Assembly (NCBI GenBank): GCA_907164885.2
Contig: OU015490.1
Coordinates: forward strand, 229,617,391 to 229,681,390
Length of the DNA: 64,000 bases
Source of the DNA: Dolomedes plantarius
Lineage: Eukaryota; Arthropoda; Arachnida; Araneae; Dolomedidae
Direction: 5' to 3'
The notes beneath the pieces are model-generated. The model was not told where the DNA came from. It did not search any database and was given only the letters and a program-made list of their open reading frames with translations. Position numbers and translations under genes: made by a program. Shown here in pieces: positions 35,816 to 48,065 of the stretch (positions within the stretch are counted from its first letter, which is position 1; each line of letters starts with the position of its first letter).

Positions 35816-37449
35816 TGTATTAACATATAAGGATATTCTATTAGCTTTCATTTTATTGCAAATAATTCTTTTAATATTTCGCATAGGCTCAAAATATTTG
35901 TAGAAGTCAGAAATTCATTTATTTTACAAGTCTGAAATTGATAAAACTATCCTTTACATGACGTAAAAAATAATTCATATGACTATTTATTATCATTGGT
36001 AATTTTCCCTCTTGTAATCTGAATTACGGTTCGTTAAAGGAAAATATTAATTCAAAAATTGCATAGGAAAGAAATTCCCTCGAAAGAGACTTGAATTTCA
36101 AAGATTTACTCAAGAAGCCTTTAAAGCAAATCAGCCAATTGATTATTCAACAACAGCTTAATTTTAAAAGGAATATAAAGAAATATTTAGGTACTTAACA
36201 TGCTCACGACGTGAATAAGAGAATTCATTAAATATTGAAATGATGCATCAGAAACGTTAATGGAATAATAAAATAGATGAGAGAAGAATAAACAAAGGTA
36301 AAACATAATGATAGTATCAAAGTGAAAATCGTAGAAAAATAAAGAGAAAAATATCTCATGCGTAATGCTTGTTTATTACGAAATGTTGGTAAATAATCGC
36401 TTTTTAACTCTAAAACAAAATTTGTGGATTTCAGAAAGAAAGTTTTTACGGATACTGTTTTTTTATTGAAACAGACAGTCTATTCAATCTCTTATGACTT
36501 AAAGTGTAAGAACTGTAACGGATTGGATCAACGAAATTACGGTCAGCGCATTACGATGCAATGATAAAATTTAGAAAAAGAACTAAAACAAGTGATTTTT
36601 AAATTATTTTCATAGTGTTTTTAAGATAAGTTTATTTAAAAACGAAAATATAACTAAGTACTACAGAATTTTTGTATCTGAAAATTGAAAACTATCCTAA
36701 ATTAAAAAAGGTAATTGTTTTATTTCTTTCTGTGCCCAGATTACGGTTTTGGGCAGCGTTATTCTTTTTCAGACACCAAAGTTCAGTACTGATGAATTAC
36801 ATGTGGGTTGTGGTACTGGAGGTAGTAACTCTGACCCGCTTAGGGGAGTGCCTACCTCTACGTATTTTCGGCCGTTAATTGGACCTTAACCAGGCAAAAC
36901 CAGCGGGTCATGTGTCGGTGACCTAGTCACATTCCATATAGAGTAAGTACTAACGGCCTACAAACATTGAAAACTAGGTCTGAATATGCGGGACTTCACG
37001 CAAGCAACCATGCATTTTCAGCCAATTTCCACATGCTTTCCTGTGGGTCGGATTAAGTTGTGAATTATTCTTTTTTCTAAATTCTTAGGATGTTAATTCA
37101 ATTGTTTATTTTGGTTCAAAAGTTATTTTTAATAGCGATCTGAAACTGGCATACAATTACTCGATGTAAAATAAAGACTTTGAATTTAATAACACTTTAA
37201 ATTTAATAATAATTTATGAACATTAATTGAATAAATGGATATTTTAAGTTCACTTATTGAATTGGGTAATATGGGAAAGATATTATGAAAGATTGTAGTG
37301 TGGAAAAACATATTTTGTGTTTTTATAGGGTTAAGCATAATTAAGTCACTGAAGGTATGCATGATTCCATAGTTGTATAAATTAATGATATATTTTGCAT
37401 AATGTACGTATTATGTCAGTCCTTTTCTTTAATTTCCCAGAGATCAAAC
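35816..37449. other. No gene seen
   Basis: AT-rich DNA. A less AT-rich block at ~36740-36990 (CAGCGGGTCATGTGTCGGTG) may be an old repeat, but no tRNA-like promoter, ends or protein could be found in it. Confidence 0.5.
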
Positions 37450-37476
37450 CATATATATATATATATATATATATAC
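37450..37476. repeat. Short (AT)n microsatellite
   Basis: About 13 AT units just upstream of the GC-richer block. Confidence 0.9.
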
Positions 37477-37526
37477 AATAATAAATCCGGAGTAACTCTG
37501 GAATGTTCCGATTTAATCCGCAGTTT

Positions 37527-37930
37527 TGTAGTCATGTAACCTGGGCAGGCCAAAGTAAAAACCAACTCAGTCAAAATCAGAGACGAAGAGTCCGTCTCAT
37601 TTCTATTCTTTATTTAAAGGTACTTTCTTGTTTGACAGTTTCCATTAACATCATTTGGGTTTCGACGGACATCGCGGGCAGCGGGGAAAAAATCCCGGCA
37701 ACGCTACGCTGCGGCGATACGGACAGCTAAGACTCTGCATGTTAATGGCTTGGGAGCGAATGCACAAGTGCGTAGAGAGACGCCGAGGAAAGCTAATTCT
37801 TGCGAAAATGCACAGGCGCGGTGAACTTTTAATTGGTTAAAACGTGACACCTGACCTCATCACGCCGCTTCGGACGAGATCACGTCATAGCTTCTAGAAA
37901 AATCTTCCTATATAAGCTTTCTGTCCGCAC
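37527..37930. other. GC-richer block with promoter-like strings, possibly an LTR remnant
   Basis: Base composition rises sharply relative to the flanks. On the plus strand CACGTCAT, TTCTAGAA (the core of a heat-shock element) and TATATAAG (37909-37916) lie in order. On the minus strand an AATAAAG signal is followed by a G/T-rich end. Such a mix occurs in LTRs, but no pair of TG...CA ends with matching flanks was found. No protein is encoded. Confidence 0.3.
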
Positions 37931-38050
37931 GTGGACTTAGGGGAAAATCTAATAGATTAATATGGTTATTCCTAGGCCAAATTTAAATGAGGGATAATGT
38001 TCTGGTGCGATAAGACAAAGTTAATGAAGGGATAGTTTTGAAATTCATTT

Positions 38051-38248
<198 letters not shown>

Positions 38249-39222
38249 CTATAGTCAATAATTTCGGGGACTACCTCCCCCTTATGTCAAATGTGGGGAC
38301 CCGAAATAACGATGTGGTTTACAAGTCTTGTTATCTGCGTACGCGCGAGACGTCACATGACGGTTTGCGCAACTGCTAAGGTGCGCAGCTCACCATTTGG
38401 CTGCAGACTGTACGCGTATGATGTCGATGTAGCAAAATGTCCTTCGTGAGGCAACGTTCCAACATTAAATTCTGCTAAAAATTAGGAAAAACCGCTACAG
38501 AAACGTTCCGGTTACTGCAACAAGCGTATTGAGAAGAAGCTATGTGCAGATCGAAAGTTTTAAAGTAGTACAGCTTGTTTAAAAATGGGAGAGACGCTGT
38601 TGGAGATGATCCGCGAAGTGGGCGGCCAGTGACTGAGCGACCACAGAAACGGATGCGAACATCCAACGTGTAGGATCAGTGGTTGGTTGGTTAGTTGAAG
38701 TTTATTTGGGCAAGGTCCAGAAAGGTCAAGCTGCGCCAAACACAAGGTAACATCGTCAACAAAGAACGGTTGTTACATTTTCTTCGTCGTCTCTGGGAGG
38801 CAATCCGTGGTAAACGTCCACACGTTGTGAAATCCAACATGTGGATGTTGTTGCATGACAATGGCCCGGTGCACCGATCCCTGATGGTGCAACTATCCCT
38901 TGCTAAACACGGTACCACGGTTCTGCCACAACCACCATATTCACCAGACCTCACTCGTTGCGATTTCTACCTGTTCCCAACACTGAAGATCGCATCAAGG
39001 ACAAGCGGTTTGCAAATGACGAAAAAGTGAGGGCAACGACGACAGACGATTTACGAGAGCTCTCATGCAGCGGATTCCAGGACTGTTTCCAGAAGCTGTA
39101 TCAACGCTAGCGGAAGTGTTTAGTTGCGGAAGGACATTATTTTGAAGGTGATTGTTTTCAGATTAGTTTGTAAGTGTATTGGTTTGTTGTAGTGAATAAA
39201 GTCACGAATTTATTGACTGTAG
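38249..39222 (+). mobile_element. Mariner element, internally deleted (974 bp)
   Basis: The ends are inverted repeats starting CTATAGTCAATAATTTCG on the left and CTACAGTCAATAAATTCG on the right (read inward), with TA on both sides (38247-38248 and 39223-39224). The interior holds a deleted transposase. Autonomous mariners are ~1.3 kb, so about 0.3 kb is missing. The left side abuts a TA-rich microsatellite. Confidence 0.88.
38463..39150 (+). pseudogene. Mariner DD34D transposase, deleted
   Basis: The N-terminal HTH region is readable (NIKFC, KLGKTATETFRLLQQAY, a stop, CRSKVLKWYSLFKNGRD and DDPRSGRPVTERP), then the linker ends and about 100 residues, including the first catalytic Asp, are missing. 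The remaining catalytic half reads NKERLLHFLRRLWEAIRGKR and KSNMWMLLHDNGPVHRSL. It ends PPYSPDLTRCDFYLFP, with 34 residues between the Asp of HDN and the Asp of RCD, as in mariner. A frameshift near 39005 moves the C-terminus (TTTDDLRELSCSGFQDCFQK) into another frame. Dead copy; it resembles the SETMAR-type mariners. Confidence 0.88.
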
Positions 39223-39510
39223 TATAATTATATAATTATATAATGTATTTAATCACAATCCTGCTCGTTTGTTCTATATGAAAAATAAGAAAAAATTGGG
39301 AGTTAAACCATTTGCAGAAAAAAAAACTAATTATTTCAAATTCTATCAGTCCCATTTTATTTTTTTGTTTATCATTCCCTCTATCCATAAGAGTTAATTT
39401 TGGAGTTTAGCTTCGTAGTCTTACAAAACAAACAAGAGCAACAATGTCCACTGTTTCACCTCTTTTCGGTTCCGGATATGGCCAACATTTATAAGATTAG
39501 ATGGGTACAC

Positions 39511-39513
39511 CCG

Positions 39514-39609
<96 letters not shown>
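39511..39609. repeat. Compound (CA)n(TA)n microsatellite
   Basis: About 10 CA units followed by about 40 TA units. Confidence 0.97.
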
Positions 39610-39610
<1 letters not shown>

Positions 39611-40857
39611 CGTAAAACTCGAAAATGAAAAGCTGCAACAAAAAATCTTACAGAGAAAAATATAATAAATTATGTAAAAGCACCTACAAATGCGGGTGTG
39701 GGTTCTAAATGTTTGATAAATGGTCTTTCTTTTGATAAAAGTTTCTAAACTTACAAATATTGTGCATTCCTTCTTTAAATAGCATTACTTACACGCTGGG
39801 AGTTTCTAATGTATTTAATTCCATTTTCTGTTTAGTATGTATTAAAAGATCAGTCCGTACGATCTGTCTACTTACTCTTTATGCAGCTGAATGGTTCCAT
39901 TTTTCATTTATTACAGATTGTAAAACTTCTTTCTATTTGAGACACAATTGTAGATACGTTATTAATCTTTCTTTTCTTGTCCTATGATTAAACTAAAATA
40001 CTCCATGCAACTGTTCATTTTTAAAAAAATCGGAAATTTTTTTGTTTATTTTTTAAAAAATCATTAAAAAAATTCGGACAAAAGTTTTAAATTTTTGAAA
40101 ACTGAAGATGCTTATTTTTCATGTTTCATTCAAAATTGAATACTATCATCATTCTTTATATTTCAACATGTATTTTTTATCATTTTTTTACCTCTCAAGC
40201 ATTCTTCGTTGATCTTTCGAAATTTTTAACAAATTACGTTATCAAAGTTGGTACAAGAAAGTAAATGCTAGAATTCTCTGTCTCTAAAACATTATCCGAA
40301 AAACTCTAAACGTATTATTCTCTTCTCTTTATAAAATAATTTGGCAACCCTCCCTCTATTTTCAAATGTTACTTTTCTATCAGTTATGAAGAAATTATTA
40401 TAATATTATGACGTTTTTCACAATAAAAACTATTGATTATTTTATAAAACTATCGCATTTTGCCTTTAAATAGAAAATTTTACATCGTAAACATATGTCA
40501 TAAATCATATGAAAAACTTAGTCACTTATATTTATATAAATGTAGGGTTTACGCTTATTTATATATTGATGGAGAGTATGATCACTGTGTAAATATATAT
40601 GACGGGAAATGGAGATTTTTACATGAATATTTTCTTGCACCTTATCAATCGAGCTTTCACAAAATTATATTTAAAAAAATCTCATAAATATATTTAAAAA
40701 GATCTCTTAACTGACTAACAAAACATTTGTTAAAAATAATGTATATAAAATATTGCATCTAAACTGTGAATACATCTTCTTTCAAACTGTCAATTATGTT
40801 CTATACATGGAATATTTATTACGAACTATTTTGTTTTTGTTGTTGTTGTTAAAAATC
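39610..40857. other. No gene seen
   Basis: AT-rich DNA. The 75-codon frames at 39760 and 40460 look like chance translation. Confidence 0.5.
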
Positions 40858-41560
40858 TTATCTGATCTAGCCGTTAGGCTAGACCAGATCCTTGAGATAA
40901 AAAACATTTAAAAAATCCAAGACAAGGAAGAGACTCTGGTCAAATTCTCATTTTCAAGCCCCAAGCAAGAAAGAAAATTATCAGTTATTGATTTTACATT
41001 TTCCCCAAATGGGGAGTATCTTATTTCCTTGTTCAAATTTAAGGCACTTCAGGTGACCACTTTGGAGTCTAGACAAAGCGGTCTGCTGAGCACGATTGCA
41101 CACAAACGCCATATCTCCACCTGGTTGTCTGCCAAAATACTAGTCATCTGCAGGAGGAGATCGCCATTAAAGGGAAATGGCAGATTTAACTCTTGAGCAG
41201 ATCTCCAAACAGGTTAAATCATTAGAGGCCAAATTCTTTGTAGTTCTTTCCTTAGCCAGGGCATCAGCCGCTTCGTTGCCGCTGATACCAATATGCGATG
41301 GGTTTCACTGCAAATGGATATCATTGTATATTGAGAACTCTTGCAGTAAAGTCAGAACAGAGATTGAAGTTATATCACCAATATGAGGACAGTTATGAAA
41401 GTGTTGGATAGAATTGCGGCTATCTAATCCATTAGTATTTTAATGGATATTACCACTTTCACAAAATGTTGGGCAAAGAAATTTTATCTCTTGTGTACCC
41501 TTCACTATTTCATTCTTTATCTGTCGAACCCTATCGGACTTTATCTGTCGAGTTTTTAGA
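40858..41560 (-). mobile_element. LINE 3' fragment with RNase H end
   Basis: The minus-strand reading gives an RNase H segment, TLLQEFSIYNDIHLQ with a stop, then NPSHIGISGNEAADALAKE (final catalytic Asp in EAAD). After stops it reads AFVCNRAQQTALSRLQSGHL then KCLKFKQGNKILP. The typical LINE pattern is W.PSHvGi.GNE.AD.LAKe followed by ..LRSGHLk..... At its 3' end, 40862-40887, TCTAGCC-GTTA-GGCTAGA forms a perfect hairpin. The reverse transcriptase part is absent. This is a different subfamily from the LINE at 45387-48060. Confidence 0.78.
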
Positions 41561-41977
41561 TCACGATTCTGGAACTTCTGTACTAACATACGTATAAAAA
41601 ATAAACGATAAAAAATAAATGATTACTGACAATTAGTTTTATTTGACTAAATAACGAAAAGAGTTAGTGGTTGTGAAGAGTAAATTCAAATAGAAATACG
41701 CTGACCTGGACCCAAGAGTCCACAACAATTTTTTTTTCGAAACAGTGCTACCAGCCATCGCATACCAGCAAGTACACTCCGCCTGAGACTAATAGTTTAA
41801 TCGAGTCAAAACCTCATGTCCTTTCTCAATTAAAACCGTCCCCATAACTATAATTTCACATATTTAAACTTTATTTTAAGTATAAACCACTTTACTTTCA
41901 TATTATGCACTTTGCATTAACCTATATTTCACATTTCTTTATCAATATTAGAACGTATTATATAAGCACTATATTAT
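41561..41977. other. No gene seen
   Basis: Spacer between a LINE remnant and the piggyBac element. It contains GGTTGTGAAGAGTAAATT (~41669), a string that recurs at ~48057 beside another LINE; the meaning is unclear. Confidence 0.5.
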
Positions 41978-41981
41978 TTAA

Positions 41982-44897
41982 CCCCGGAGTAGTCGCGCGT
42001 CGGTCTATTTGCCGCCGAAATCAGTTATATTTCTGTAACCCATCTCCCCTTATAGGTACACTGGAGAAACTCCGCGTAGCTGACTTTGACTGTCAGCCCT
42101 GTTGTGTCCTAAAATTGCAAGTCATTCCTGTGTTTTCTCAGAATGTTATTGCATTCTAAACTTCTTATCGGTCTGAAAGACTGCGGTGCGAGCAGCTGCG
42201 TCGCTCATTTTTCCCCCTTCCCATTCCGCGAATTCCTTGGGAGGGAAGTTTGATTCTTTGAATCGTGGATTCTCAGTAAGCGTAGTTTGATCAGTAGACT
42301 TTAGTCTCTCTTTCTTTCTGCTCTTTTGCTAAAAGACCATTTAACTATTTTTAGTATGTCTCGTAAAAAAATTTTAACGGTTCAGGAAGCATTAGAACTG
42401 TTTGATAATTTAGAAGAGGATTCTATTAGTGATGAAGTCAGTTCATCAGAGGAAGAAAATTCCTTAGATATAAACGAGGATTAGGAAACTGATGTTGAAG
42501 AATCAGATAATGAAGTAGGAGAAAATGGATGTGTGATATCGTCGTCCGAATTTTTTATTGGTAAAGATAATCTTACCAAATGGGGAAGAATTCTCCTAGA
42601 TCAAATGTGCGACGGAGACAACACAACATAATTTCTCAAACACCAGGAGTTCGTAACAGTGCAAAAGATGCAAAGACAGTTTTAGATGCCTGGAAACTAT
42701 TTTTCAATGATAACATTTTAGAGAAAATTGCTAATTATACAAATATTTATATAAAATGTCAACAGCCTAATTATTCGAGAGAAAGAGACTGTAAATTAAC
42801 CTGCCTAACAGAACTAAAAGCAGTATTAGGACTTCTTTATATTGCTGGGGTCATGAAGTCATCCCATCAAAATTTAACAAATTTATGGAGCGATGATGGC
42901 ACAGGTGTCGATGTTTTCCAATCAACAATGCCTTTACGGAGATTTCGATTTTTATTGAAATGTTTACGGTTTGACGATATGAACTGTAGAAAAGATAGGC
43001 GTGCATTAGATAGGTTAGCCCCCATCAGGGAAATATTTTCCGAAATAAATGACGCTTTCGAAAAGCACTTCACTTTGAGTGAATACGTCACTATTGATGA
43101 AATGCTGGAACAATTTCGTGGTCGCTGTTCATTTCGTGTATACATGAAATCGAAACCAGTTAAATATGGCATCAAAATATATGCAATGGTTGATGCTATA
43201 AACTTTTATATTAGCAAATTATAAATTTATGCTGGTCAGCAACCAAATGGACCCTTTCTTTTGAGCAATTCTCTAATTGCGCATATATCAGGCACCGGAA
43301 GAAATGTGACGATGGACAATTGGTTCACATCAATTCCTTTAGCAAAATCACTTTTAGAGGATAACAATCTTACAATGATTGGGACATTAAGAAAAAATAA
43401 AAAGAAATCCCCAACGAATTTCTGCCGTCAAAAAGTCTAAAAGTTCTGTCAAGCACATTTGGATTTTACGGAGACATAACATTAGTGTCTTATGTACCCA
43501 AGAAAAATGCTTCCGTATTACTCATTTCTTCAATGCATCACGACACTGCGATAGAAGATTCACAGCAAATGAAGTCATATATTATAAATGATTATAATGT
43601 TACACAAGGAGGTGTTGATGTAGTTGATGAAATGAAAGGCTCCTATTCTGTCGCAAGGAAAAGTAATTGGTGGCCGCTTACTGTGTTTTTTTCATTGATG
43701 AATATTGCGGGAATAAATTCACAAATTATTTTTCAAACAAATACTGGAAAAAAGATAGTTCGTCGCTATTTTTTGAAAGAACTGGCTTTAGATTTATTAA
43801 GAGATCATATAAATGAAAGAAAAACGATAATAACATTGCCAAATCCGTTGAAAAGAAAAATCAGAGAATTTTGTGGTGAACCCCCCAAAAAATGTCTTCG
43901 ATCTCCAAAAACTGAAAGGTGTAGTTTTTGCACAACAAAGCAAAATCGAAAAACAAAACAATTTTGTGAACAATGTAGTCTGTATATCTGCAAAGAACAT
44001 ACGTTTAATTTGTGTGTAGAATGTGCAAAACAATGCGAATTTCCTAATGTAAATTAGAAGTTATGAAAATAAAAATATTTTTCTTTTTTGGATAATACAA
44101 CTAATGTTTATACTATAGTTACAAGAATGGGGTAAGTATTTTTCTAAAATTTATCTATTTTTAAAATTTTTACTGTAAATGAAAATACACATTTATTTAA
44201 CAACGCTGCAGGAAAATTCCTTTTTTACAAATTCAATGAATGTTTGTTTCCGGGGTATAACAAAATTAACTTTGCTTGTGTTCAGTTTTGCAAAATATTT
44301 TTCCGAAATAATGTTTTTCGATCTACAAGTGGCAATTCATTCAAAATAAATTGTTGCTGTATATTTATAATTTCAGAGAAATTTTCATCCTGTTTTTATT
44401 GTTTTAAGAAATATTATTACTTAAACATTAACTGAAATAAGCATGCTTTCAAACATACAATTGAATATTTATTTTAATTAAATGAATGAATGATGTAAAT
44501 TGTATCTTTTACTGCGGTTCTGTCCTTCAAAACGATTTATTTCAGAACGATTTCAAATTTATAATTGAAAATTTATACTAATTAGTAATTCACTGTATCT
44601 TCATAAATTCAGTCAAATTATTTATTAATTTTTATTATTTAAAATTATTTTGTAAATAAAATATTAAAAATATTTATGTAAATGTCAACTTAATATATAT
44701 TTAAATTAAATGTATAGCAATTGCTGTAATATTTATTTTTCCAAATTCAATCAATAATTTTTTCTCTATGTTCTCCGTTTCCGATCATCTAGTAACACAG
44801 ACAAATTTCAACTCTGTTTTCGACCAACTGGTAGCGGGCGGCAAATGGACCGAACGCAACTACTGGCGTTCTAAGAAAAGGCGCGACTACTCTCGGG
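41982..44897 (+). mobile_element. Structurally complete piggyBac element (2916 bp)
   Basis: TTAA lies on both sides (41978-41981 and 44898-44901). The terminal inverted repeats are CCCCGGAGTAGTCGCGC (41982-41998) and, read inward from the right, CCCGAGAGTAGTCGCGC (44897-44881), with two mismatches. Subterminal inverted repeats TCGGTCYATTTGCCGCC lie at 42000-42016 and (inverted) 44837-44853, with one mismatch. The inner repeat is close to the terminus on the left and about 30 bp away on the right, the same asymmetry as in the original Trichoplusia piggyBac (3 and 31 bp). The transposase gene sits between a ~370-bp leader and an ~840-bp AT-rich trailer. Confidence 0.94.
42356..44057 (+). pseudogene. 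piggyBac transposase with two stops and two frameshifts
   Basis: The start is ATG 42356 (MSRKKILTVQEALELFDNLE), followed by an acidic N-terminus with a TAG at ~42482. The frame shifts in a G-run near 42577 (...DNLTKW / GKNSPRSNVRRRQHNI). The DDE domain follows: first Asp in VTIDEMLEQFRGRCSFRVYM, second in NVTMDNWFTSIPL, third in GGVDVVDEMKGSYSVARK. A TAA at 43222-43224 falls between the first and second, and a frameshift at ~43400-43425 precedes LPSKSLKVLSSTFGF. The C-terminal cysteine-rich domain is complete (CSFC...CEQCSLYICKEH...CVEC, ~43918-44030). Length, ~567 codons, is normal for the family. All three catalytic Asp remain, but the copy cannot make a full protein. Confidence 0.93.
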
Positions 44898-44901
44898 TTA
44901 A

Positions 44902-45386
44902 ACATCTATTTTACAGGTTTTCTTTAACACATTTTTTTCTTTTAAGAACAATTTGTATAAACACTATAATAGTACCACTATGTCTAGCCAAAACAATATA
45001 TTGCTGTGACAAGTATTTTACAAACTTTTTACTTTAACATTTTGTATTCTTTAACAAATTGTATAATCACTATTCCTGTACAAATCTAACTAAATATACA
45101 CATTGCTACTTAAGATATGCCTAGTGTCGCAATTACATAAAAGTGCATAACGCCACGTAAACTGTAGCAGCACACAAATTTAACATAGCATAGATTCAAT
45201 AAGTATTCTACTTGAAACTAGTAAACTCGTACCTCTTTAACAGTATAATTACACTGTAACAGTTATACTAATGCCTATTCAATTTTTTTGTTATATTTAC
45301 TTTAAATTCTAATATAAAACAACTTCATTTCCAGTCAAATTGCAAATACAAAGTATTTGGTTTTGAACATAAAAAAAAACTGGCTA
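44902..45386. other. No gene seen; possibly 3' non-coding part of the minus-strand LINE
   Basis: Two loosely similar ~60-bp segments (…TTTAACA…TTTGTATAA.CACTAT…, at ~44930 and ~45030) are the only structure seen. Confidence 0.4.
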
Positions 45387-48060
45387 TTATGGCTGAACAA
45401 AAGGTAAGTGAAAGTCCAAAAGGACACTCACAATTTTCTTTATGTACTTCTTGCAATAATAATTACTATAGAATTTGCTCTTGTCCCACTGCTCTATATC
45501 ATTCGGTAGCGTCTTTCTAATATCTCTAAATAGCTTACAGGAGAATAAACAATGCTCTATGGCAGGGGTTCCCAACCTTTTCATAGTATCGTACCTGTAC
45601 GTTGTAAACAATTTGATGGCGTACGGGCAGACCTAAAATTTTGAAATGGGGAATAAAATGCAATGGAGAACAAAATAAATTAGGCTATATAAAAAATACT
45701 TTTAAATAAATCTCCTGAGTTTAATACACTTACCTTAACAGCATCTTAATATTTATTAATAATGCAATTACTATTCATTAATAATAGGCAATTAATTTAA
45801 AGATGTTTGAAACACAAAACACAATTTTTAGTAGAACTCAGACACAGTTATAATTCGAAACACAGTTATAGACACAGTTATAATTCGAAGGCGACTGCTA
45901 AATTTTTATGGGGCTGTCATAGATAACACATTCAGGTGTAGACGACATCTTTTGAGATTCGGTAAATCCAATAAAGTATTACAACACAAACAATGAATAA
46001 GAAATTCCAAAATAAAATATTAAAAAGTATGGATTATTAGTTATTATAGTCATTTCTTTCCATTTTTTGTAATACTGATTTTTAATAGATATTTTTTTAA
46101 ATTGTAAAATCATTCACGTACCTGTAGCTGCTTGTCCGCGTAACGGTACTGGTACGCGTACCCAAGGTTGGAAACCACTGCTCTACGATTTGTTTCTCTC
46201 CACACTGACATTGGTCACTCTGACGGAAAAATCCTGTTCTGGTAGTCCCCAATCGCACCGTGCCCCGTCAAAAATTGGTTTATTTTAAAGTCGCCACATA
46301 GCCTATCTTGGTTAACTCTTGGAAATAGTTCATAAACTCGTCTTCCTTTCTCACTACTGTCCCACTGTTCTTGCCATTCAGTAATGCCATATTTTACAAT
46401 CTTATGTTTGATTATCTGTTTTGTTTGCTTATACGTTGTTCCTATTACCTTCAACTCTGATGCTTCCTTGGCCACTTTGTCTGCTTCTTCATTACCTTCC
46501 GTACCCATGTGGGCTTTGACCCAGTGCAGGTAGATTAGCATCTTTTCTTGTTTGATCACTTCTTTTATATTCTTAATTATTTCGCCTTTAAATTGTAGCG
46601 GTTTCAAAGCCTCTAAAGCACCCATCGAGTCTGTAAAAATATCAAACTATCTTCTACCCTCATCTCTCATCTTCAATATCGCCATCTGTAATGCTCTGAT
46701 TTCTGCAATATAAGAGTTACCCCCAAATATTTTTTCTCTAATAATTTCTTTTTCACTGTCTTCTCTATATATAACAACTCCAGCACTTACTCTGCTCTCT
46801 TTTCTCGATCCATCTGTATATATGTTGACGCCCGTCCTGGGGTTTCCTCCCTTAATCCAATTTAGGCTAATTAAGTTATCTAATCTCATAATTCTCCTCT
46901 TTCTGGTCTCGCAATTTTCGTCATTGAAATTCTCGCCCTCGTTTTAAAGTTACTTTCCTTCTTCATATATTTTAAAAATTCTATTACTTATTCTTGCCCT
47001 GATGTTCAGCGGAATGCAACCCGCCAGCACACACAATGCATCAGTGGCAACTGTTCTATAACACTTAGTAATGAATAAAAGGAACGGCCTTTGAACTTGT
47101 TTGATCTTCATGTTAAATATTGTCAAGTCCCTGTACCAAATTTCCGCAGCGTATAATAGTGACTTTTCAATAACTGTGCTATATATCATCTTTACTATAT
47201 CCGGGCTAATTCCCCAAGTCTTTTGAACTAATCTTATTAACTTGCACATTTTTTTATAGATTTTTCCTTAATCATTTTCAAATGCTCGTAAAAATTTAAC
47301 CTATACTCAAACATGACTCCCAAATATTTGATCTCAGTAGCATATTTTACTGGTTTCTCACCAATTTTAATCATAGGTCTTGTTGTAACCTTTCCTTTAC
47401 TTTTTATAATCATATATTTCCATTTCTCAATACTAAATTCTAAACTATTTTTTAGCCCATTCTCTACAAATCTGTAATGGCCCTCTTGCTAGATCAGTTA
47501 GTCTATATACTACAGGTCTACTGATAATTACTATAAGGTCATCAGGAAACGCCTGTATACTTAAATATCCTTTAATTTTTTTACTGTCTAGAACTTCCTT
47601 GATCACAATGAGCCAGATAATAGGACCCAAGGAAGATCCTTGAGGCACGCCAATGTTATATTCATAATCTTCGTTTTCCATTCTTACCCTTCTATCTGTA
47701 ATATAATTCACTATAATCTTAAATAGGTACTTGTCTAAATCTCACTTCTTGATCTCCCTTATTATACTATTTCTCCTAACAGTGTTGAAAGCATTTTTTA
47801 TGTCTAGTCTAACAAGACATGTATGTTCGTTTTTATTCTTATTTTCTCTTATTGTATCCATTATGTTGCTTAGGGCATGCAAAGCACTTTTTCCTCTCCT
47901 AAATCCATATTGCCTCTCAGATAGTATATTGTTATTTTCCAGATGTAAATTTAATCTATTTGTTAATAATCTATCGAATACTTTCCCCAGCACGGGCAAT
48001 AGACAAAGGGGCCTATACGACCCCGGATGCAACGCTTCCCTACCATCTTTAGGGAAGGTT
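45387..48060 (-). mobile_element. LINE with reverse transcriptase, RNase H and zinc knuckle; 5' truncated, hAT MITE inside
   Basis: On the minus strand, the reverse transcriptase fingers and palm occupy ~48055-47445: SYRPLCLLPVLGKVFDRLL, QYGFRRGKSALHAL, VRLDIKNAFNTV, GVPQGSSLGP and AFPDDL. The last is the active site, usually [YF]ADD, so the Ala is Pro here. The thumb follows (KYLGVMFEYRLNFYEH, CYRTVATDALCVLAG). RNase H lies at ~46840-46470, with Asp in IYTDGSRKE, Glu in YIAEIRALQ, Asp in IFTDSMGALEAL and Asp in NEEADKVAKEA. A CCHC knuckle at the end, QCQCGEKQIVEHCLFSC, is split by the MITE, and the frame stops at 45387. Most interruptions are in-frame stops (TGA 47742, two TAA near 46920, TAG 46647) plus compensating shifts in A-runs at ~47450 and ~47250. 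I/R1/Jockey-type group. Confidence 0.9.
45563..46180. mobile_element. hAT-type MITE (618 bp) inserted in the LINE knuckle
   Basis: Inverted ends are CAGGGGTTCCCAACCTT and, read inward from the right, CAGTGGTTTCCAACCTT. The flanking octamers are CTCTATGG (45555-45562) and CTCTACGA (46181-46188), six of eight identical, as expected for an aged 8-bp hAT duplication. Deleting the block rejoins the LINE codons GEKQIVE-HCLFSC. The interior is AT-rich with GTACC/GGTAC-rich subterminal parts and no protein. Confidence 0.9.
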
Positions 48061-48065
48061 GTGAA

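Noticed and set aside
36740..36990. Less AT-rich block resembling a SINE
   Set aside because: No pol III boxes, tail or second copy could be found.
37535..37849. TGTAAC...GTGACA block tested as a solo LTR
   Set aside because: Flanking bases do not form a target duplication and the ends are not supported by a second copy.
41669..41687. 18-bp string GGTTGTGAAGAGTAAATT shared with ~48057
   Set aside because: Too short, and nothing beyond it matches; may be chance or a common LINE-flank word.
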